Positions 1 through 9,249 of a DNA stretch of 64,000 bases are shown in pieces. A program made the translations under genes and the position numbers. The stretch is taken from NCBI RefSeq assembly GCF_009914315.1, contig NZ_CP042596.1, positions 682,001 to 746,000 on the forward strand, read 5' to 3'. Under the pieces are notes generated by a model. It worked only from the letters and a program-made list of their open reading frames with translations. It ran no database searches and had not been told where the DNA came from. Source of the stretch: Granulicella sp. WH15 (GTDB lineage: Bacteria > Acidobacteriota > Terriglobia > Terriglobales > Acidobacteriaceae). Position 1 is the stretch's first letter. Every line of letters starts with the position of its first letter.

Positions 1-1
1 G

Positions 2-511
2 GTCTTCGCGGCGGGTGAGGTGCTGTTTCTGGCCGACGCGGCCCGCCTGGAGGCTCTGGGAGGGGATCGGCTGCTGCGTGAGCTGGTTGCGGGGGACCGG
101 CGGCGAACCCCGCAGGCTCTGGCCGAGGGAGCGGCGGTGCCAGCGATTGGGCTGGAGCCGGGGTACTACACGGTCATGGCGCGCTCCACCGAGACTGAAG
201 GGGCGATGGCTCTGCTGTCGAACATCGTGTTTTCCGCCGGGTTCATCCTGGGCACGGCCAGCGGGGAGTTGCAGCTTTGGAGCGGCGATCGGGTGGCCCC
301 GGATCGGGACGCCGAGCGTGGAGAAGCTGTAGATCGCAGGATTACGGTCACGCCGGGGTGGTACAGGGTGACGGTGGTTGCGGGGATTCGGCTGGACGAC
401 GAGGGAGAGGAGACGCGGGAGTGGGTCTGCTGCTTCCTGCTGGAGCCGAGCGCCGCGCAGCCCGAGCCGCTGGGGGATATGAGCAAGACGCTGGGGCTGT
501 TCGGCTCGTAA
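2..511 (+). CDS. 3' part of an unrecognised protein (partial at window start)
   Basis: The reading frame is open from base 2 and ends at TAA 509-511, so the gene starts before the window. About 169 residues are visible. The C-terminal half looks beta-rich, with a segment ITVTPGWYRVTVVAGIRL followed by acidic residues and a short tail. I do not recognise the family, and no signal peptide or membrane segment is visible in this part. It is convergent with fabF, and a composite palindromic repeat fills the gap. The function is unknown. Confidence 0.6.
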   Translation, partial: VFAAGEVLFLADAARLEALGGDRLLRELVAGDRRRTPQALAEGAAVPAIGLEPGYYTVMARSTETEGAMALLSNIVFSAGFILGTASGELQLWSGDRVAPDRDAERGEAVDRRITVTPGWYRVTVVAGIRLDDEGEETREWVCCFLLEPSAAQPEPLGDMSKTLGLFGS

Positions 512-698
512 GCATTTGTCCTGCCGGACGGGCCTCCTGCGCGGAGGGCGGTCACTTCGTGACTTTCACACTCGTCTTGCTGACTCAAAGTGCAAAGGTC
601 CTCCCGCTGGTCGGAAGCAAAGATTGCTCGCTTCCGACCAGCGGGAGGACCTCAAAAGATAATCCCGGCTATGCCGCCCCGAGGACCGCACGAAGTGC
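512..698. repeat. Composite palindromic repeat, family A, copy 1
   Basis: The whole gap between two convergent genes is repeat. Its core is a 23-bp perfect inverted repeat (596-618 with 630-652) of the CTCCCGCTGGTCGG type. It is flanked by a CCTGCCGGACGGGCC module on the left and a GAGGACCGCACGAAGTGC module on the right. Nearly the same 180 bases recur in opposite orientation at 14075-14255. Confidence 0.85.
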
Positions 699-1949
699 TT
701 ACTCCATCCAGCGCTTGAAGACCAGCGAGCCGTTGGTGCCGCCGAAGCCGAACGAGTTCGAGAGCGCGTAGTCGATCCGCGCGGGCTGCGGCTTGTTGGG
801 CACGTAGTTCAACCGGCACTGCGGGTCCAGCTCCTCGATGTTCATGGTCGGGGGAGCGATCTGGTTGAGCAGCGCCATCAGCGTGATGCCCGCCTCCAGC
901 CCGCCCGCGCCGCCGAGCAGGTGCCCGGTCATCGATTTGGTGGAGCTGACCAGCAGCTCGCCCTCGATGGCGCGCTCGCCGAAGAGGTTCTCGATCGCCT
1001 TCGACTCCATCGCGTCGCCGAGCGGGGTACTGGTCGCGTGAGCGTTCAGGTAGTCGATCTTGTCCGGCGTGATGCCAGCCACCTTGAGCGCCGCCGCCAT
1101 TGCTCGATAGCAGCCCTCGCCCTCGGGGGCCATGCCGGTCATGTGGTAGGCGTCGGCCGACATGCCGTAGCCGATCACCTCGCCCAGAATCTTCGCGCCG
1201 CGCGCCTTGGCGAACTCCAGCTCCTCCATGATGAGGATGCCCGCGCCCTCGCCGACCACGAAGCCGTCGCGATCCTTGTCGAAGGGGCGGCAGGCGTGCG
1301 TGGGGTCGTCGTTGCGGGTGGAGAGGGCCTTCATGGCCGCGAATCCGCCGACGCCCATGGGAGTGATGGCGGCCTCGGTGCCGCCCGCGATCATAGCGTC
1401 GGCATCGCCGCGCTGGATGATGCGGAAGGCGTCGCCGATGGAGTGCGCCGATGAGGTGCAGGCCGTCGCGGTGGCCTCATTGGGACCCCGCGCGTTGTAC
1501 TTGATCGAGACATGGCCCGCGGCCAGGTTCACGATAGAGCCGGGGATGAAGAACGGCGAGATCTTGCGCGGTCCACCGGCCAACATCGCCGAGTGCTCAC
1601 GCTCGATCACGTCGAAGCCGCCGATGCCCGAGCCGATGTGTACGCCGAAGCGGTCGCGGTTCGTCTCGTCGATCACCAGACCCGAGTGCGCCATCGCCTC
1701 GGCGGCGGCCGCCAGCGCGAAGTGGATGAAGCGTCCCATCTTGCGGGACTCTTTCTTCTCGACAAAAAGAAGCGGATCGAAGTCCTTGACCTCCGCTGCA
1801 AATCGAACGGAATGGCCGGTGAGATCAAAAGCCTTGATCTCGGCCATTCCGCTCTTGCCGGCCAGTAGACCCTCCCAGACCTCGGGAACGGTTTTGCCTA
1901 CGCCGCACACGAGACCGATTCCGGTCACCACGACCCTGCGCTGTTCCAT
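699..1949 (-). CDS. fabF: Beta-ketoacyl-ACP synthase II
   Basis: This 416-residue condensing enzyme elongates acyl-ACP with malonyl-ACP in type II fatty acid synthesis in the cytoplasm. The Cys-His-His triad is visible: the Cys in TACTSS, the first His in NAHATSTPLGD and the second in KSMTGHLLGGAG. The GGTEAAI and FGFGGTN glycine motifs are present, and the length is normal for FabF. The ATG at 1949 follows an AAGGAAG ribosome binding site. The gene lies 84 bases after acpP on the same strand, the usual acpP-fabF order, so the two are probably cotranscribed. Confidence 0.95.
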   Translation of the reverse strand: MEQRRVVVTGIGLVCGVGKTVPEVWEGLLAGKSGMAEIKAFDLTGHSVRFAAEVKDFDPLLFVEKKESRKMGRFIHFALAAAAEAMAHSGLVIDETNRDRFGVHIGSGIGGFDVIEREHSAMLAGGPRKISPFFIPGSIVNLAAGHVSIKYNARGPNEATATACTSSAHSIGDAFRIIQRGDADAMIAGGTEAAITPMGVGGFAAMKALSTRNDDPTHACRPFDKDRDGFVVGEGAGILIMEELEFAKARGAKILGEVIGYGMSADAYHMTGMAPEGEGCYRAMAAALKVAGITPDKIDYLNAHATSTPLGDAMESKAIENLFGERAIEGELLVSSTKSMTGHLLGGAGGLEAGITLMALLNQIAPPTMNIEELDPQCRLNYVPNKPQPARIDYALSNSFGFGGTNGSLVFKRWME

Positions 1950-2033
1950 GCTCTTCCTTGCTCCCGACTACTGCGTTGCTTCTACAGACGACCTTGCCCT
2001 TGCAGTCCGTGTTGCTTCTGCAGACCAGCCCGC

Positions 2034-2273
2034 TTACTTCTTCTGGTTCTTCTCGATGTAGTCGACAGCGTCCTTGACGGTCTTGATCTTCTCGGCGTCT
2101 TCGTCGGGAATCTGGATGTCGAAGGCTTCTTCGAACTGCATGACGAGCTCGACGACATCGAGCGAATCTGCTCCGAGGTCCTCCTGGAAGCTTGCGCCGG
2201 GGGTCACTTCGGCCTCATCCACCTGAAGCTGCTCGACAATGATCTGTTTTACTTTTTCGTCTACCGCTGCCAT
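2034..2273 (-). CDS. acpP: Acyl carrier protein
   Basis: This 79-residue acidic four-helix protein carries acyl chains on 4'-phosphopantetheine during fatty acid synthesis. The attachment serine is Ser37 in the motif GADSLD. The helix that follows ([14 protein letters not shown]) and the IKTVKD segment are typical of the family. Its length is canonical. It is upstream of fabF on the same strand. Confidence 0.97.
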   Translation of the reverse strand: MAAVDEKVKQIIVEQLQVDEAEVTPGASFQEDLGADSLDVVELVMQFEEAFDIQIPDEDAEKIKTVKDAVDYIEKNQKK

Positions 2274-2537
2274 GTATATCTCCTGGAACGTTCTTGGGTC
2301 AGAGTTTGGATGTGTCTGCGTTCAAAAACACGCATAGTCCAAAGGATACTGAGAGCCTTGCCGAGTGTAAAGCAAACGGCGAGGAATCGCCCGCAAGGAA
2401 TATGAGGATTTCCGGCTGAGGGAAGATTCTTTTTCCCCTGTTGATGTCTTATGGACGCAATTTCAGGCTTTTTGCGAGCATCTGGGAGCATCTTTGCAGA
2501 GGAGGGTCCTGCGGCGGATGAACTGCGTCCAACAGGT

Positions 2538-3311
2538 ATGGCTCGCGAAGCAAAACGGTGGTTGCTGACGGCGGTTGCGCTTGGGATGGTGCTGGGGACA
2601 GCTTCGGACGGCGTGGGGGAGGAGTACAAACCGCCCCGCAAGGTGCCGGGAATCAGGCCGTGCCCCCGGTTCGCCGGGCCGTCGCGCCGGGTGATGGACC
2701 ACGGGCGCGAGGCCATCGAGATGGTGACCAAGATGAACGTGGATGTGGACGGCGCGCCTAACGCCTACGGTCCGCCGGGCAAGAAGGCGCTCGATATCGC
2801 CGAGCATTCGCTGTCTCCCGCCGATGCCGAGCATCCGGGCGCGGTGGTGGGGTACATGACCGAGTACGAGGGCGGCCCGCCGACGGTCCAGAAGCCGGGC
2901 GACCCGTATCCCGGCTACTACGTCTCGCAGACCGACTTCGCCGACAAGGACAATCCGCGCATGGAGGACCCGCGCCGGTACGTGGACGCCACGAAGATCA
3001 ACTACCTGGTGCAGGGGCGAGTGGCGCGCAAGGCCGGTGTCGTGATGGGAGATTACGCGACTGTCTACAGTTGTCGCACGGGTAAGTCGGCGTTTGCCAT
3101 TGTGGCCGACTCGGGCAACGAGCGCGGCGACGAAGGCTCGCTGGCGCTGGTGCAGGCGCTGGGATACCCCATCAAAGACGGCATCGACCAGTCGGTGGAC
3201 GACCCGGAGATCGTGATCCACTACTTCCCGAAGTCGAATCCCGGCAAGACGTTCTTCAAGACGCAGGCCGCGCTGGATGAGGCGGCGGCCAAGCTGGGGC
3301 TGAGGAAGTAG
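2538..3311 (+). CDS. Secreted GH75 chitosanase-like protein
   Basis: The product has 257 residues from the ATG at 2538. That start gives a clean signal peptide (MAREAKRWLL, then a hydrophobic run and AS-D); an in-frame ATG at 2451 would bury it behind 29 residues. The body resembles fungal-type chitosanases of glycoside hydrolase family 75: a VDVDGAPNAY segment early, then VADSGNERGDEGSLAL, which lines up with the catalytic Asp...Glu region of that family, and a C-terminal HYFPKSNPG segment. The family call rests on remembered motifs, so chitosanase activity is only a suggestion. It is divergent from acpP and convergent with rmuC. Confidence 0.5.
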   Translation: MAREAKRWLLTAVALGMVLGTASDGVGEEYKPPRKVPGIRPCPRFAGPSRRVMDHGREAIEMVTKMNVDVDGAPNAYGPPGKKALDIAEHSLSPADAEHPGAVVGYMTEYEGGPPTVQKPGDPYPGYYVSQTDFADKDNPRMEDPRRYVDATKINYLVQGRVARKAGVVMGDYATVYSCRTGKSAFAIVADSGNERGDEGSLALVQALGYPIKDGIDQSVDDPEIVIHYFPKSNPGKTFFKTQAALDEAAAKLGLRK

Positions 3312-3314
3312 CGC

Positions 3315-4790
3315 TTACTCTTCTTCGCCGCTGGCCACCAGTCGCGGTGCGATCCCGTCGAAGCTGAGCACGTTGTCCTCTATCGCATCGGTCTCGCCTA
3401 CATCGCGCAGGTTGCGGTTGATGGCGCGCGTCCGCACGCCCAGCTTCTGGATCGTGTTTTGCACCGTGCCCACCTGCTTCTCCATCGAGGTCATCAGGTC
3501 GCCGAACTTCTCGAACTCGGTGCGCGTCGAGGCCAGCACCTTCCAGACGTCGTCGCCCTTCTTTTGCAGGTTCAGCATGTGGAAGCCCATCTTGAAGCTG
3601 ATGAGGATCGCCGAGAGAGTGCTAGGGCCAGCGATGGTGACCCGGTAGTTGCGTTGCAGGTCGTCCTGCAGGCCGTCGCGCCGGATTACCTCGGCGTACA
3701 GGCTCTCGGTGGGCAGGAACATGATGCCGTACGGCGTCGTCACCGGCTCGTTGATGTACTTGCTGAAGATGCGCTTGCCCTCGGTGCGGATCGCCGTCTC
3801 GAAGGCCCGGCCTGCCACGGCGATCTCCTCGGGGATGCCGGTCTCGTAGGCTGTCTCCAGCCGCTCCCAGTCCTCGCGGGGGAACTTGGCATCGATCGGG
3901 AGCAGGGTCTCGCCCGTGGTGCCGGGGAACTTGACGGCGTACTCGACGACCTCTTGCGTGCCGGGTTTTACCTGTGCGTTGTGGACGAACTGGCTGGGCG
4001 CGAGCGTCTGCGAGATGAGCTGGCCGAGCAGTACCTCGGCCATGCCGCCGCGCGATTTGACGTTGGTGAAGATGCGCGAGAGGCCGTCGACGCCCTCGGA
4101 GAGCTTCGACATCTCGCCCAGGCCGGTATGGACCTTGGTGAGCTGGTCGGTCACCTGGCTGAAGGACTCGGTGAGCCGCGTGTTCAGCGTGGCGTGCAGC
4201 TTCTCGTCCACGGTGGCGCGCATCTCTTCGAGCTTGGCGGAGTTATCGGTGTTGAGCTTGTTCAGGCGCTCCTCGACGGTCGAGCGCAGCTTGTCCTGAT
4301 GGGCGGAGTTGCTGTCCATCAGCCCGATCAGCCGGGTGCTGAGCGACTCCTGTAAGGCGGCGTGCTTGCGGCTGGTCTCTTCTTTTAGCTCGCCAAAACT
4401 CTGTGAGATGGAGCGCATCTTCTGCTCGACGTCGCCGCGCAGGCGCTCGGCGGAGGCGGTGCTGTTCTCGCCGAACTTGGCCAACTCGGTCTTGAGAGTG
4501 TTGCCGAGCGTGGTGATGTTGCCGATAACCTCGTTGCGCAGCGCGGCGGCGGCGGCTTCGTTGTCCTTGCGAGTGCGGCTGGCCTCGGCGGGGATGTCGC
4601 TGCGCATCTGGGTCAGGGCCTCGCGCAGATAGGCGTCCAGATAGGTGTCGAGGCGCGTGAGCTGGGCGGGCAGGGTCTCGGCTAGTTGGGCTAGGCGTGG
4701 GTCGGCCTCGGGTGCGGTCGGCTTGCGCAGAAACAGCGCGGCTACCGCGATGAGGACGACGATCTGGAGGAGAAGCAGAGCGATCAACAT
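3315..4790 (-). CDS. rmuC: DNA recombination protein RmuC
   Basis: The 491-residue protein has an N-terminal membrane helix (LIALLLLQIVVLIAVAALFL), a long coiled coil to about residue 230, and the conserved RmuC domain after it (SRGGMAEVLLGQ, then LLPIDAKFPREDWERL). In other bacteria RmuC limits recombination at inverted repeats and has a nuclease-like fold. The gene lies 26 bases downstream of folP on the same strand, so it is probably in the same transcript. Its presence next to a repeat-rich genome region may be relevant, but that is conjecture. Confidence 0.9.
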   Translation of the reverse strand: MLIALLLLQIVVLIAVAALFLRKPTAPEADPRLAQLAETLPAQLTRLDTYLDAYLREALTQMRSDIPAEASRTRKDNEAAAAALRNEVIGNITTLGNTLKTELAKFGENSTASAERLRGDVEQKMRSISQSFGELKEETSRKHAALQESLSTRLIGLMDSNSAHQDKLRSTVEERLNKLNTDNSAKLEEMRATVDEKLHATLNTRLTESFSQVTDQLTKVHTGLGEMSKLSEGVDGLSRIFTNVKSRGGMAEVLLGQLISQTLAPSQFVHNAQVKPGTQEVVEYAVKFPGTTGETLLPIDAKFPREDWERLETAYETGIPEEIAVAGRAFETAIRTEGKRIFSKYINEPVTTPYGIMFLPTESLYAEVIRRDGLQDDLQRNYRVTIAGPSTLSAILISFKMGFHMLNLQKKGDDVWKVLASTRTEFEKFGDLMTSMEKQVGTVQNTIQKLGVRTRAINRNLRDVGETDAIEDNVLSFDGIAPRLVASGEEE

Positions 4791-4816
4791 TCGATTTTCC
4801 TTCGCCTAAGGATAGC

Positions 4817-5674
4817 TCAGGATTGCGTCGCCGCGAGCAGAATCTTGTCGGCGACTGCGGCGGCTTCGGCGGCGGGACGGATCTCGTGGACGCGCAGGAT
4901 GTGCGCGCCCGCGAGGATGGCGGCGACGTTCGAGGCGGTGGTGGCGTGGATCTCCTTGCCGAGAAAGCCTTTGCGCGAGGTGCCGACCAGCAGGGGATGG
5001 CCAAGTTGTTGCAGATCAGCGAGATGTGCGTGCAGAACGAAGTTTTCCTCCCCGCGTTTGCCGAAGCCGAAGCCGGGGTCGAGAACGATGGCGTTTGCCG
5101 GGATACCAGCGGCGCTGGCCGTGGCGAGCTGGCTGCGGAGACCTTCGAGGACTATGGGGATCACCTCAGATGGGGCGAGCCGCGTCTGCGTGGCCCACTC
5201 CTGTGGAGTCCCGCGAGTGTGGGTGAGGACCAGTCCGCAGCGCGTCTCCGCCGCAGTGGAGGCCATCTCCGCGTCCCACAGCAGGCCGGAGACGTCGTTG
5301 ACGATCTCGGCCCCGGCCTCTGCGGCGCGGCGGGCTGTGGAGGCGTGGTAGGTGTCGATGGATATGACGGCATCGGGACGGGCCTTCAGGATCGCGGCCA
5401 GCACGGGCAGGATGCGGGCCTGCTCCTCCTCCGCCGTGACGGGTGTGGAGTCGGGACGCGTGGACTCGCCGCCGAGGTCGAGGATCGCGGCTCCCTCGTC
5501 GAGCAGCCACAGCGCCTGGTCGAGGGCGGTCTGCGGGGAGGTGAACTGGCCGCCGTCCGAGAAGCTGTCGGGGGTCAGGTTCAGGATGCCCATCAGGAGC
5601 GTCTCTTCGCCGAGCGCGAGGGTGCGGGTGCGGAGCTGCCAGTCGAAGCGCGGGCGGGTGAGCGGGAAGGCCAT
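4817..5674 (-). CDS. folP: Dihydropteroate synthase
   Basis: This 285-residue TIM-barrel enzyme joins 6-hydroxymethyl-7,8-dihydropterin diphosphate to p-aminobenzoate in folate synthesis. The pterin-binding signatures are clear: MGILNLTPDSFSDGG near residue 28, the second signature ILDLGGESTRP, VISIDTYH, VLDPGFGFGKR and VGTSRKGFLG. The start has no Shine-Dalgarno sequence but has TAGAAT six bases upstream (complement of 5681-5686). The gene is divergent from dacB and leads into rmuC. Confidence 0.95.
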   Translation of the reverse strand: MAFPLTRPRFDWQLRTRTLALGEETLLMGILNLTPDSFSDGGQFTSPQTALDQALWLLDEGAAILDLGGESTRPDSTPVTAEEEQARILPVLAAILKARPDAVISIDTYHASTARRAAEAGAEIVNDVSGLLWDAEMASTAAETRCGLVLTHTRGTPQEWATQTRLAPSEVIPIVLEGLRSQLATASAAGIPANAIVLDPGFGFGKRGEENFVLHAHLADLQQLGHPLLVGTSRKGFLGKEIHATTASNVAAILAGAHILRVHEIRPAAEAAAVADKILLAATQS

Positions 5675-5680
5675 TCATAA

Positions 5681-5686
5681 ATTCTA
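5681..5686 (-). promoter_or_regulatory. TAGAAT -10-like box six bases before folP start
   Basis: The complement reads TAGAAT, then six bases, then ATG. No ribosome binding site lies between, which suggests a leaderless folP transcript. Confidence 0.5.
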
Positions 5687-5705
5687 CGGGTGCGGTTTTG
5701 CCGGG

Positions 5706-5711
5706 TAGACT
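5706..5711 (+). promoter_or_regulatory. TAGACT -10-like box six bases before dacB start
   Basis: TAGACT is followed by six bases and then the dacB ATG. It is back-to-back with the folP box in a 43-base divergent spacer, so both genes could start leaderless transcripts here. Confidence 0.5.
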
Positions 5712-5717
5712 CGACGG

Positions 5718-7283
5718 ATGAAGCGGATTGCGAGTTTTTTCCTGCTGCTGATGATGAGCGGCACGGCGGCGGCACAGGACGGCATGGCCGCGCAGATTGC
5801 GGCGTTGGTCGCCGAGCCTGCCGTGGTGCGGGCGCACTGGGGCGTGGCCGTGGCGGGGCTCGATGGGGAGAGGATCTTCGGGCTGAACGATGGGCAGCTC
5901 TTCCAGCCAGCCAGCAACGCCAAGCTGTTTACGACGGCGGCGGCGGTGCATCTGCTGGGGGAGTCGCAGCGGTTTACTACGGTGGTAGAGGGGCCGCCGG
6001 GTTCGGCTGGGGCAAAGGTGTTGAGGGGCGACCTGACGTTGCGCGGAGCGGGCGATGCGAACCTCTCTGGCCGCACGGTGCCATATGCGGGGCCTGCAGG
6101 GGCTGACGCGGCTGCGTTGCGTTATCTGGAGGAGCTGGCCGACGGTGTCGCGGCGGCGGGTGTTCAGCGGATCACCGGGGATATTGTGGGCGACGATACA
6201 CGCTTTCCGTGGCAGCCCTACGGGGCGGACTGGGCCGTGGACGACCTGCTGTGGGGGTACGGTGCGCCCGTCTCGGCGTTGAGCGTGAACGACAACCAGA
6301 TTCGGCTGAAGGTGACGCCGGGTGTGAGCGCCGGGGAGGCCGCTACGGTGGAGCTTGATCCGGCGGTGCCGTACTACACGGTTGCCGCGTCGGTGCGGAC
6401 GGTGGCGGCGAAGAGTGCGGCTGCGGTGGAGATCGAGCGCGACCCCGGCTCGAAGGTGCTGCGGGTCTCGGGGACGATTGCGGCGCGGTCGGGAGTCTAT
6501 GCGGAGGAGATCGCCATTCAGGACCCGGCGGAGTACGCCGCGATTGCGTTGAAGGCGATGCTGGAGGCTCGCGGGATTCGCGTGGATGGACGTGCCCGCA
6601 GCGAGCATCGGGTGATCCCGGAGCCGGTGAGTTTTTTGAAGGAGACGCGGGAGCCTCTGCCCGGCCTGCCTGTTGAGCCATTGGGAGGCGTGAGCAGGCT
6701 GCTTACCGGGAAGGGCGTCTGCATGGATGCCTGCCCGCTGCGGGTTGAGCATACTTCGTTCACGGTTATCGAAGACGTGACCGTGGCTAACAAGGTCAGC
6801 CAGAACCTGCATGCGGAGCTGCTACTGCACCAGTTGGGCAAGAGCTTCGGCAATGACGGCTCGACGGCGCAGGGGGCGCGGGTGGTGCGGCAGTTTCTTA
6901 TCAATGTGGGGCTTGATAAGGACGATTTTGTGTTCTACGACGGCTCGGGGCTGAGCGGGCACGACTTGGTGACGCCGAGGGCGACGGTGCGGCTGTTGAC
7001 CTATGCAGCGCGGCAGCCGTGGTTTGCGGAGTGGAAGGCTTCGCTGCCGGTGGGTGGCGTGGACGGGTCTTTGTCGGGGCGCTTCGCCAAGGCTCCGCTT
7101 CTCGGTAAGGTATTGGCGAAGACGGGGACGCTGGGTGAGGCGCGGGCGCTGAGCGGGTATGTGGTGTGTGCGAGCGGGCGGACGGTGGCGTTCTCGGTGA
7201 TGGTGGGGAACCATGCGCCGGGTACGAGTGCGGACAGGGATGTGATGGACCGGATTGTGGCGACGATCGCGGCAGCGAATTGA
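5718..7283 (+). CDS. dacB: D-alanyl-D-alanine carboxypeptidase/endopeptidase (PBP4 type)
   Basis: This 521-residue exported penicillin-binding protein trims peptidoglycan peptides or cuts cross-links in the periplasm. A signal peptide (MKRIASFFLLLMMSGTAAAQ) precedes the domain. The serine nucleophile is in the SNAK (SxxK) motif of QPASNAKLFTTAA. The second motif region reads DGSGLSGHD, and the third is the KTG in LAKTGTLGEA. The long insert between motifs 1 and 2, typical of PBP4, is present. It is divergent from folP and is followed by a repeat cluster. Confidence 0.93.
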   Translation: MKRIASFFLLLMMSGTAAAQDGMAAQIAALVAEPAVVRAHWGVAVAGLDGERIFGLNDGQLFQPASNAKLFTTAAAVHLLGESQRFTTVVEGPPGSAGAKVLRGDLTLRGAGDANLSGRTVPYAGPAGADAAALRYLEELADGVAAAGVQRITGDIVGDDTRFPWQPYGADWAVDDLLWGYGAPVSALSVNDNQIRLKVTPGVSAGEAATVELDPAVPYYTVAASVRTVAAKSAAAVEIERDPGSKVLRVSGTIAARSGVYAEEIAIQDPAEYAAIALKAMLEARGIRVDGRARSEHRVIPEPVSFLKETREPLPGLPVEPLGGVSRLLTGKGVCMDACPLRVEHTSFTVIEDVTVANKVSQNLHAELLLHQLGKSFGNDGSTAQGARVVRQFLINVGLDKDDFVFYDGSGLSGHDLVTPRATVRLLTYAARQPWFAEWKASLPVGGVDGSLSGRFAKAPLLGKVLAKTGTLGEARALSGYVVCASGRTVAFSVMVGNHAPGTSADRDVMDRIVATIAAAN

Positions 7284-7290
7284 GGCATGG

Positions 7291-7396
7291 GCCTCTCGTT
7301 GGTCGGCTTTGTTGCCGAACAACGGGAGGCGCGCGCGAAGCAGTAAACAGGCGTGTGAAGGCCCGCTCGCCGCGTAGGAGGCCCATCCGGCAGGAT
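7291..7396. repeat. Composite palindromic repeat, family A, diverged copy
   Basis: The CTCTCGTTGGTCGG and CCGAACAACGGGAGG arms form an imperfect hairpin. A GGCGTGTGAAGGCCCGC...CCGGCAGGAT module follows, as in the copy at 9250-9416. This is the first part of a 384-base stretch without genes (7284-7667). Confidence 0.7.
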
Positions 7397-7401
7397 GAGT
7401 T

Positions 7402-7431
7402 TTAAGGGCACGGCTTTAGCCGTGCTCTTAA
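7402..7431. terminator. Hairpin after dacB, possible terminator
   Basis: A 13-bp stem (7402-7414 with 7419-7431, one G-T pair) with a TTTA loop surrounds GGCTTTAGCC. No long T run follows, so a terminator role is only possible. Confidence 0.35.
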
Positions 7432-7454
7432 TGTTCTGGGCGGAGTGGAAGAAA

Positions 7455-7625
7455 GCATACCTCGGGGGCTAAAGCCCGCTTTGGTGGTGAGCTTTAATGT
7501 CCGGGCTAAAGCCCGGACCTACCTCAGAAGCAAGAGCAAGTGCAACGACAAAGGCAGAAGCAGATTCCTCCGCTTCGCTCCTGAATGACAACCAAGAAAA
7601 CAAACAACGGCAACCACGAAACAAG
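7455..7625. repeat. GGGCTAAAGCCC repeat element, family B
   Basis: Two hairpins (GGGGGCTAAAGCCC near 7463 and the perfect GTCCGGGCT-AA-AGCCCGGAC at 7499-7518) are followed by an A-rich run and then ATTCCTCCGCTTCGCTCCTGAATGACAACC. The same block recurs in reverse orientation at 45500-45700. No gene is seen between 7284 and 7667. Confidence 0.8.
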
Positions 7626-7667
7626 CACTGGCAGCAGCACCCTTCTTTGGAGAAGATAGAGGGCGCG

Positions 7668-9176
7668 TTAGTAGTGCACGGGCTGGCCTTTTAGGGTCTG
7701 CTCAATGACTTCATGGACCTGTACCAGCGGCCAGGGAGTGTTGTTGAACTCCGGTTTTGACTGGCCGGGCTGGTGGATGATGAGGGCCGGGCGCGGGTCG
7801 AAGACGTCGCGGCTGGCAGCGTCGTCCTCTTCGGTCCAGGCGGGCAGGCCGTCCCAGATCTCAGTGCGCCAGGAGTGGTCGCCCTGGATGATGACGGTTG
7901 TGTCCTTCCAGCGCGGCGAGCCCTGGAGGATGGTCATCATACGGCCCAACTCGCGGTCGGCCAGGGCCAGCGAGTCCAGGTAGGAGCTGTCGCAGGTGCC
8001 GGTGTAGTTGTCGTTGATGCGGCTCCAGATGTTGGGGCTGTGCGGGATGGCCAGGTGCAGGTAGACGAAGTCGGCCTGATCGCCGTGGAGGACGTCGAAG
8101 CTGTGCTGCTCGAGGTCGAGGTGTGTGACCAGGCGGCGCTGCACGTCGAGGGTGCATAGCTCGCGCTCGGCCTTCGAGGGCGACTGGATCTCGCGGGCCA
8201 TCTGGACGAATGGCCGGGCGACGTTGCGCCAGATCGGATCGGACTGCACCATGGGGCCGTCCATCTTGTCGTGGTTGCTCCAGTAGCACTGGTCGAGGCT
8301 GTCGCCGTAGAGGGTGCAGTAAGGGTTGTACCAGCCGACGGCGGCGGTGCGCCAGCCGCCGGCCTTGGCGTCGCCGAAGACGGTCTCGCGGCCGGTGACG
8401 GGATGCCAGCCGGGAACGCCGGTGTAGTGGACCTTGAGCTGGTTGGAGAGGCTGTAGCGGAAGTCGTCGACGACGCGGCCGGTGAAGAGCGAGGGGATGA
8501 CCTTGACGGTGCGGATGCCGGAGGGCTGCACGTTGGTGAAGACGGTGCTTTGGTCGCGCAGGGCATCGAAGGAGGGCAGGGGCAGGTCTTTGGCGCGGTG
8601 CTCGTAGACCTGGTCGTAAGATAGCTCGTCGAAGACGACCCAAATGAGACGCGGGTGCTGGCGAGGGGGCTGCTGCTGCGACCAATGCGCGTCGATCTGT
8701 TGCGCGCCGGGCCGCCAGCGGGCTATCCAGAGCAACTGCAGAATGCTCGAAAAGGCGAAGATGGCGAAGCAGGCGGCCAGTCCGCTGGCGAAGCGCATGA
8801 CGACCCGGTACCAGACGGGGAACATCAGCATCAGCATCAGGAGCGCGCCGCCCCAGGCCAGCATCAGCAGAGGCACCGCGCTGCCGAGCGTCTGGAGCGG
8901 CAGGATGGACTGCGTGCGGACGAGCAGGTAGGGCGGGATCGCGATGGCCAGGACGAGGCGCACCCAGCGGTAGGCGCGCGTGCGCTCGAGCGGGCGCAGG
9001 ATGAGGAAGATCGCCACGCCGAGCAGCAGGATGTCGGCGATGGAGGCCAGGCAGACGCCGGTGAGCGAGCGCGGGTAGTGCATCCGCACGTCGCTGCCGC
9101 CGCCGAGCAGGTCACCGTAGTTGACGACGAGGATGAGTGAGGAGAGGCCGATGCACTGGCAGAGCCGCTTCAGCAT
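7668..9176 (-). CDS. Membrane sulfatase/phosphatase-superfamily enzyme
   Basis: The product has 502 residues from the ATG at 9176. A longer open frame to 9377 only translates the upstream palindromic repeat, so it was rejected. Five or so membrane segments occupy roughly residues 10-165. They precede a periplasmic alkaline-phosphatase-fold domain with IWVVFDELSYD (first metal motif), a PSLFTG segment near the usual nucleophile region, HLAIPHSPN and IIQGDHSWRTE. This layout matches the LTA-synthase/phosphoethanolamine-transferase-like group. The substrate cannot be read from sequence. It follows the methyltransferase fusion gene on the same strand, separated by a repeat. Confidence 0.75.
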   Translation of the reverse strand: MLKRLCQCIGLSSLILVVNYGDLLGGGSDVRMHYPRSLTGVCLASIADILLLGVAIFLILRPLERTRAYRWVRLVLAIAIPPYLLVRTQSILPLQTLGSAVPLLMLAWGGALLMLMLMFPVWYRVVMRFASGLAACFAIFAFSSILQLLWIARWRPGAQQIDAHWSQQQPPRQHPRLIWVVFDELSYDQVYEHRAKDLPLPSFDALRDQSTVFTNVQPSGIRTVKVIPSLFTGRVVDDFRYSLSNQLKVHYTGVPGWHPVTGRETVFGDAKAGGWRTAAVGWYNPYCTLYGDSLDQCYWSNHDKMDGPMVQSDPIWRNVARPFVQMAREIQSPSKAERELCTLDVQRRLVTHLDLEQHSFDVLHGDQADFVYLHLAIPHSPNIWSRINDNYTGTCDSSYLDSLALADRELGRMMTILQGSPRWKDTTVIIQGDHSWRTEIWDGLPAWTEEDDAASRDVFDPRPALIIHQPGQSKPEFNNTPWPLVQVHEVIEQTLKGQPVHY

Positions 9177-9249
9177 TCGCGGCCGGAGGGTGTTGCAAAG
9201 ATGGAAGCACGAGTCATCGCTCCCCAAGATAGCGTACTTCGTGTACTTC

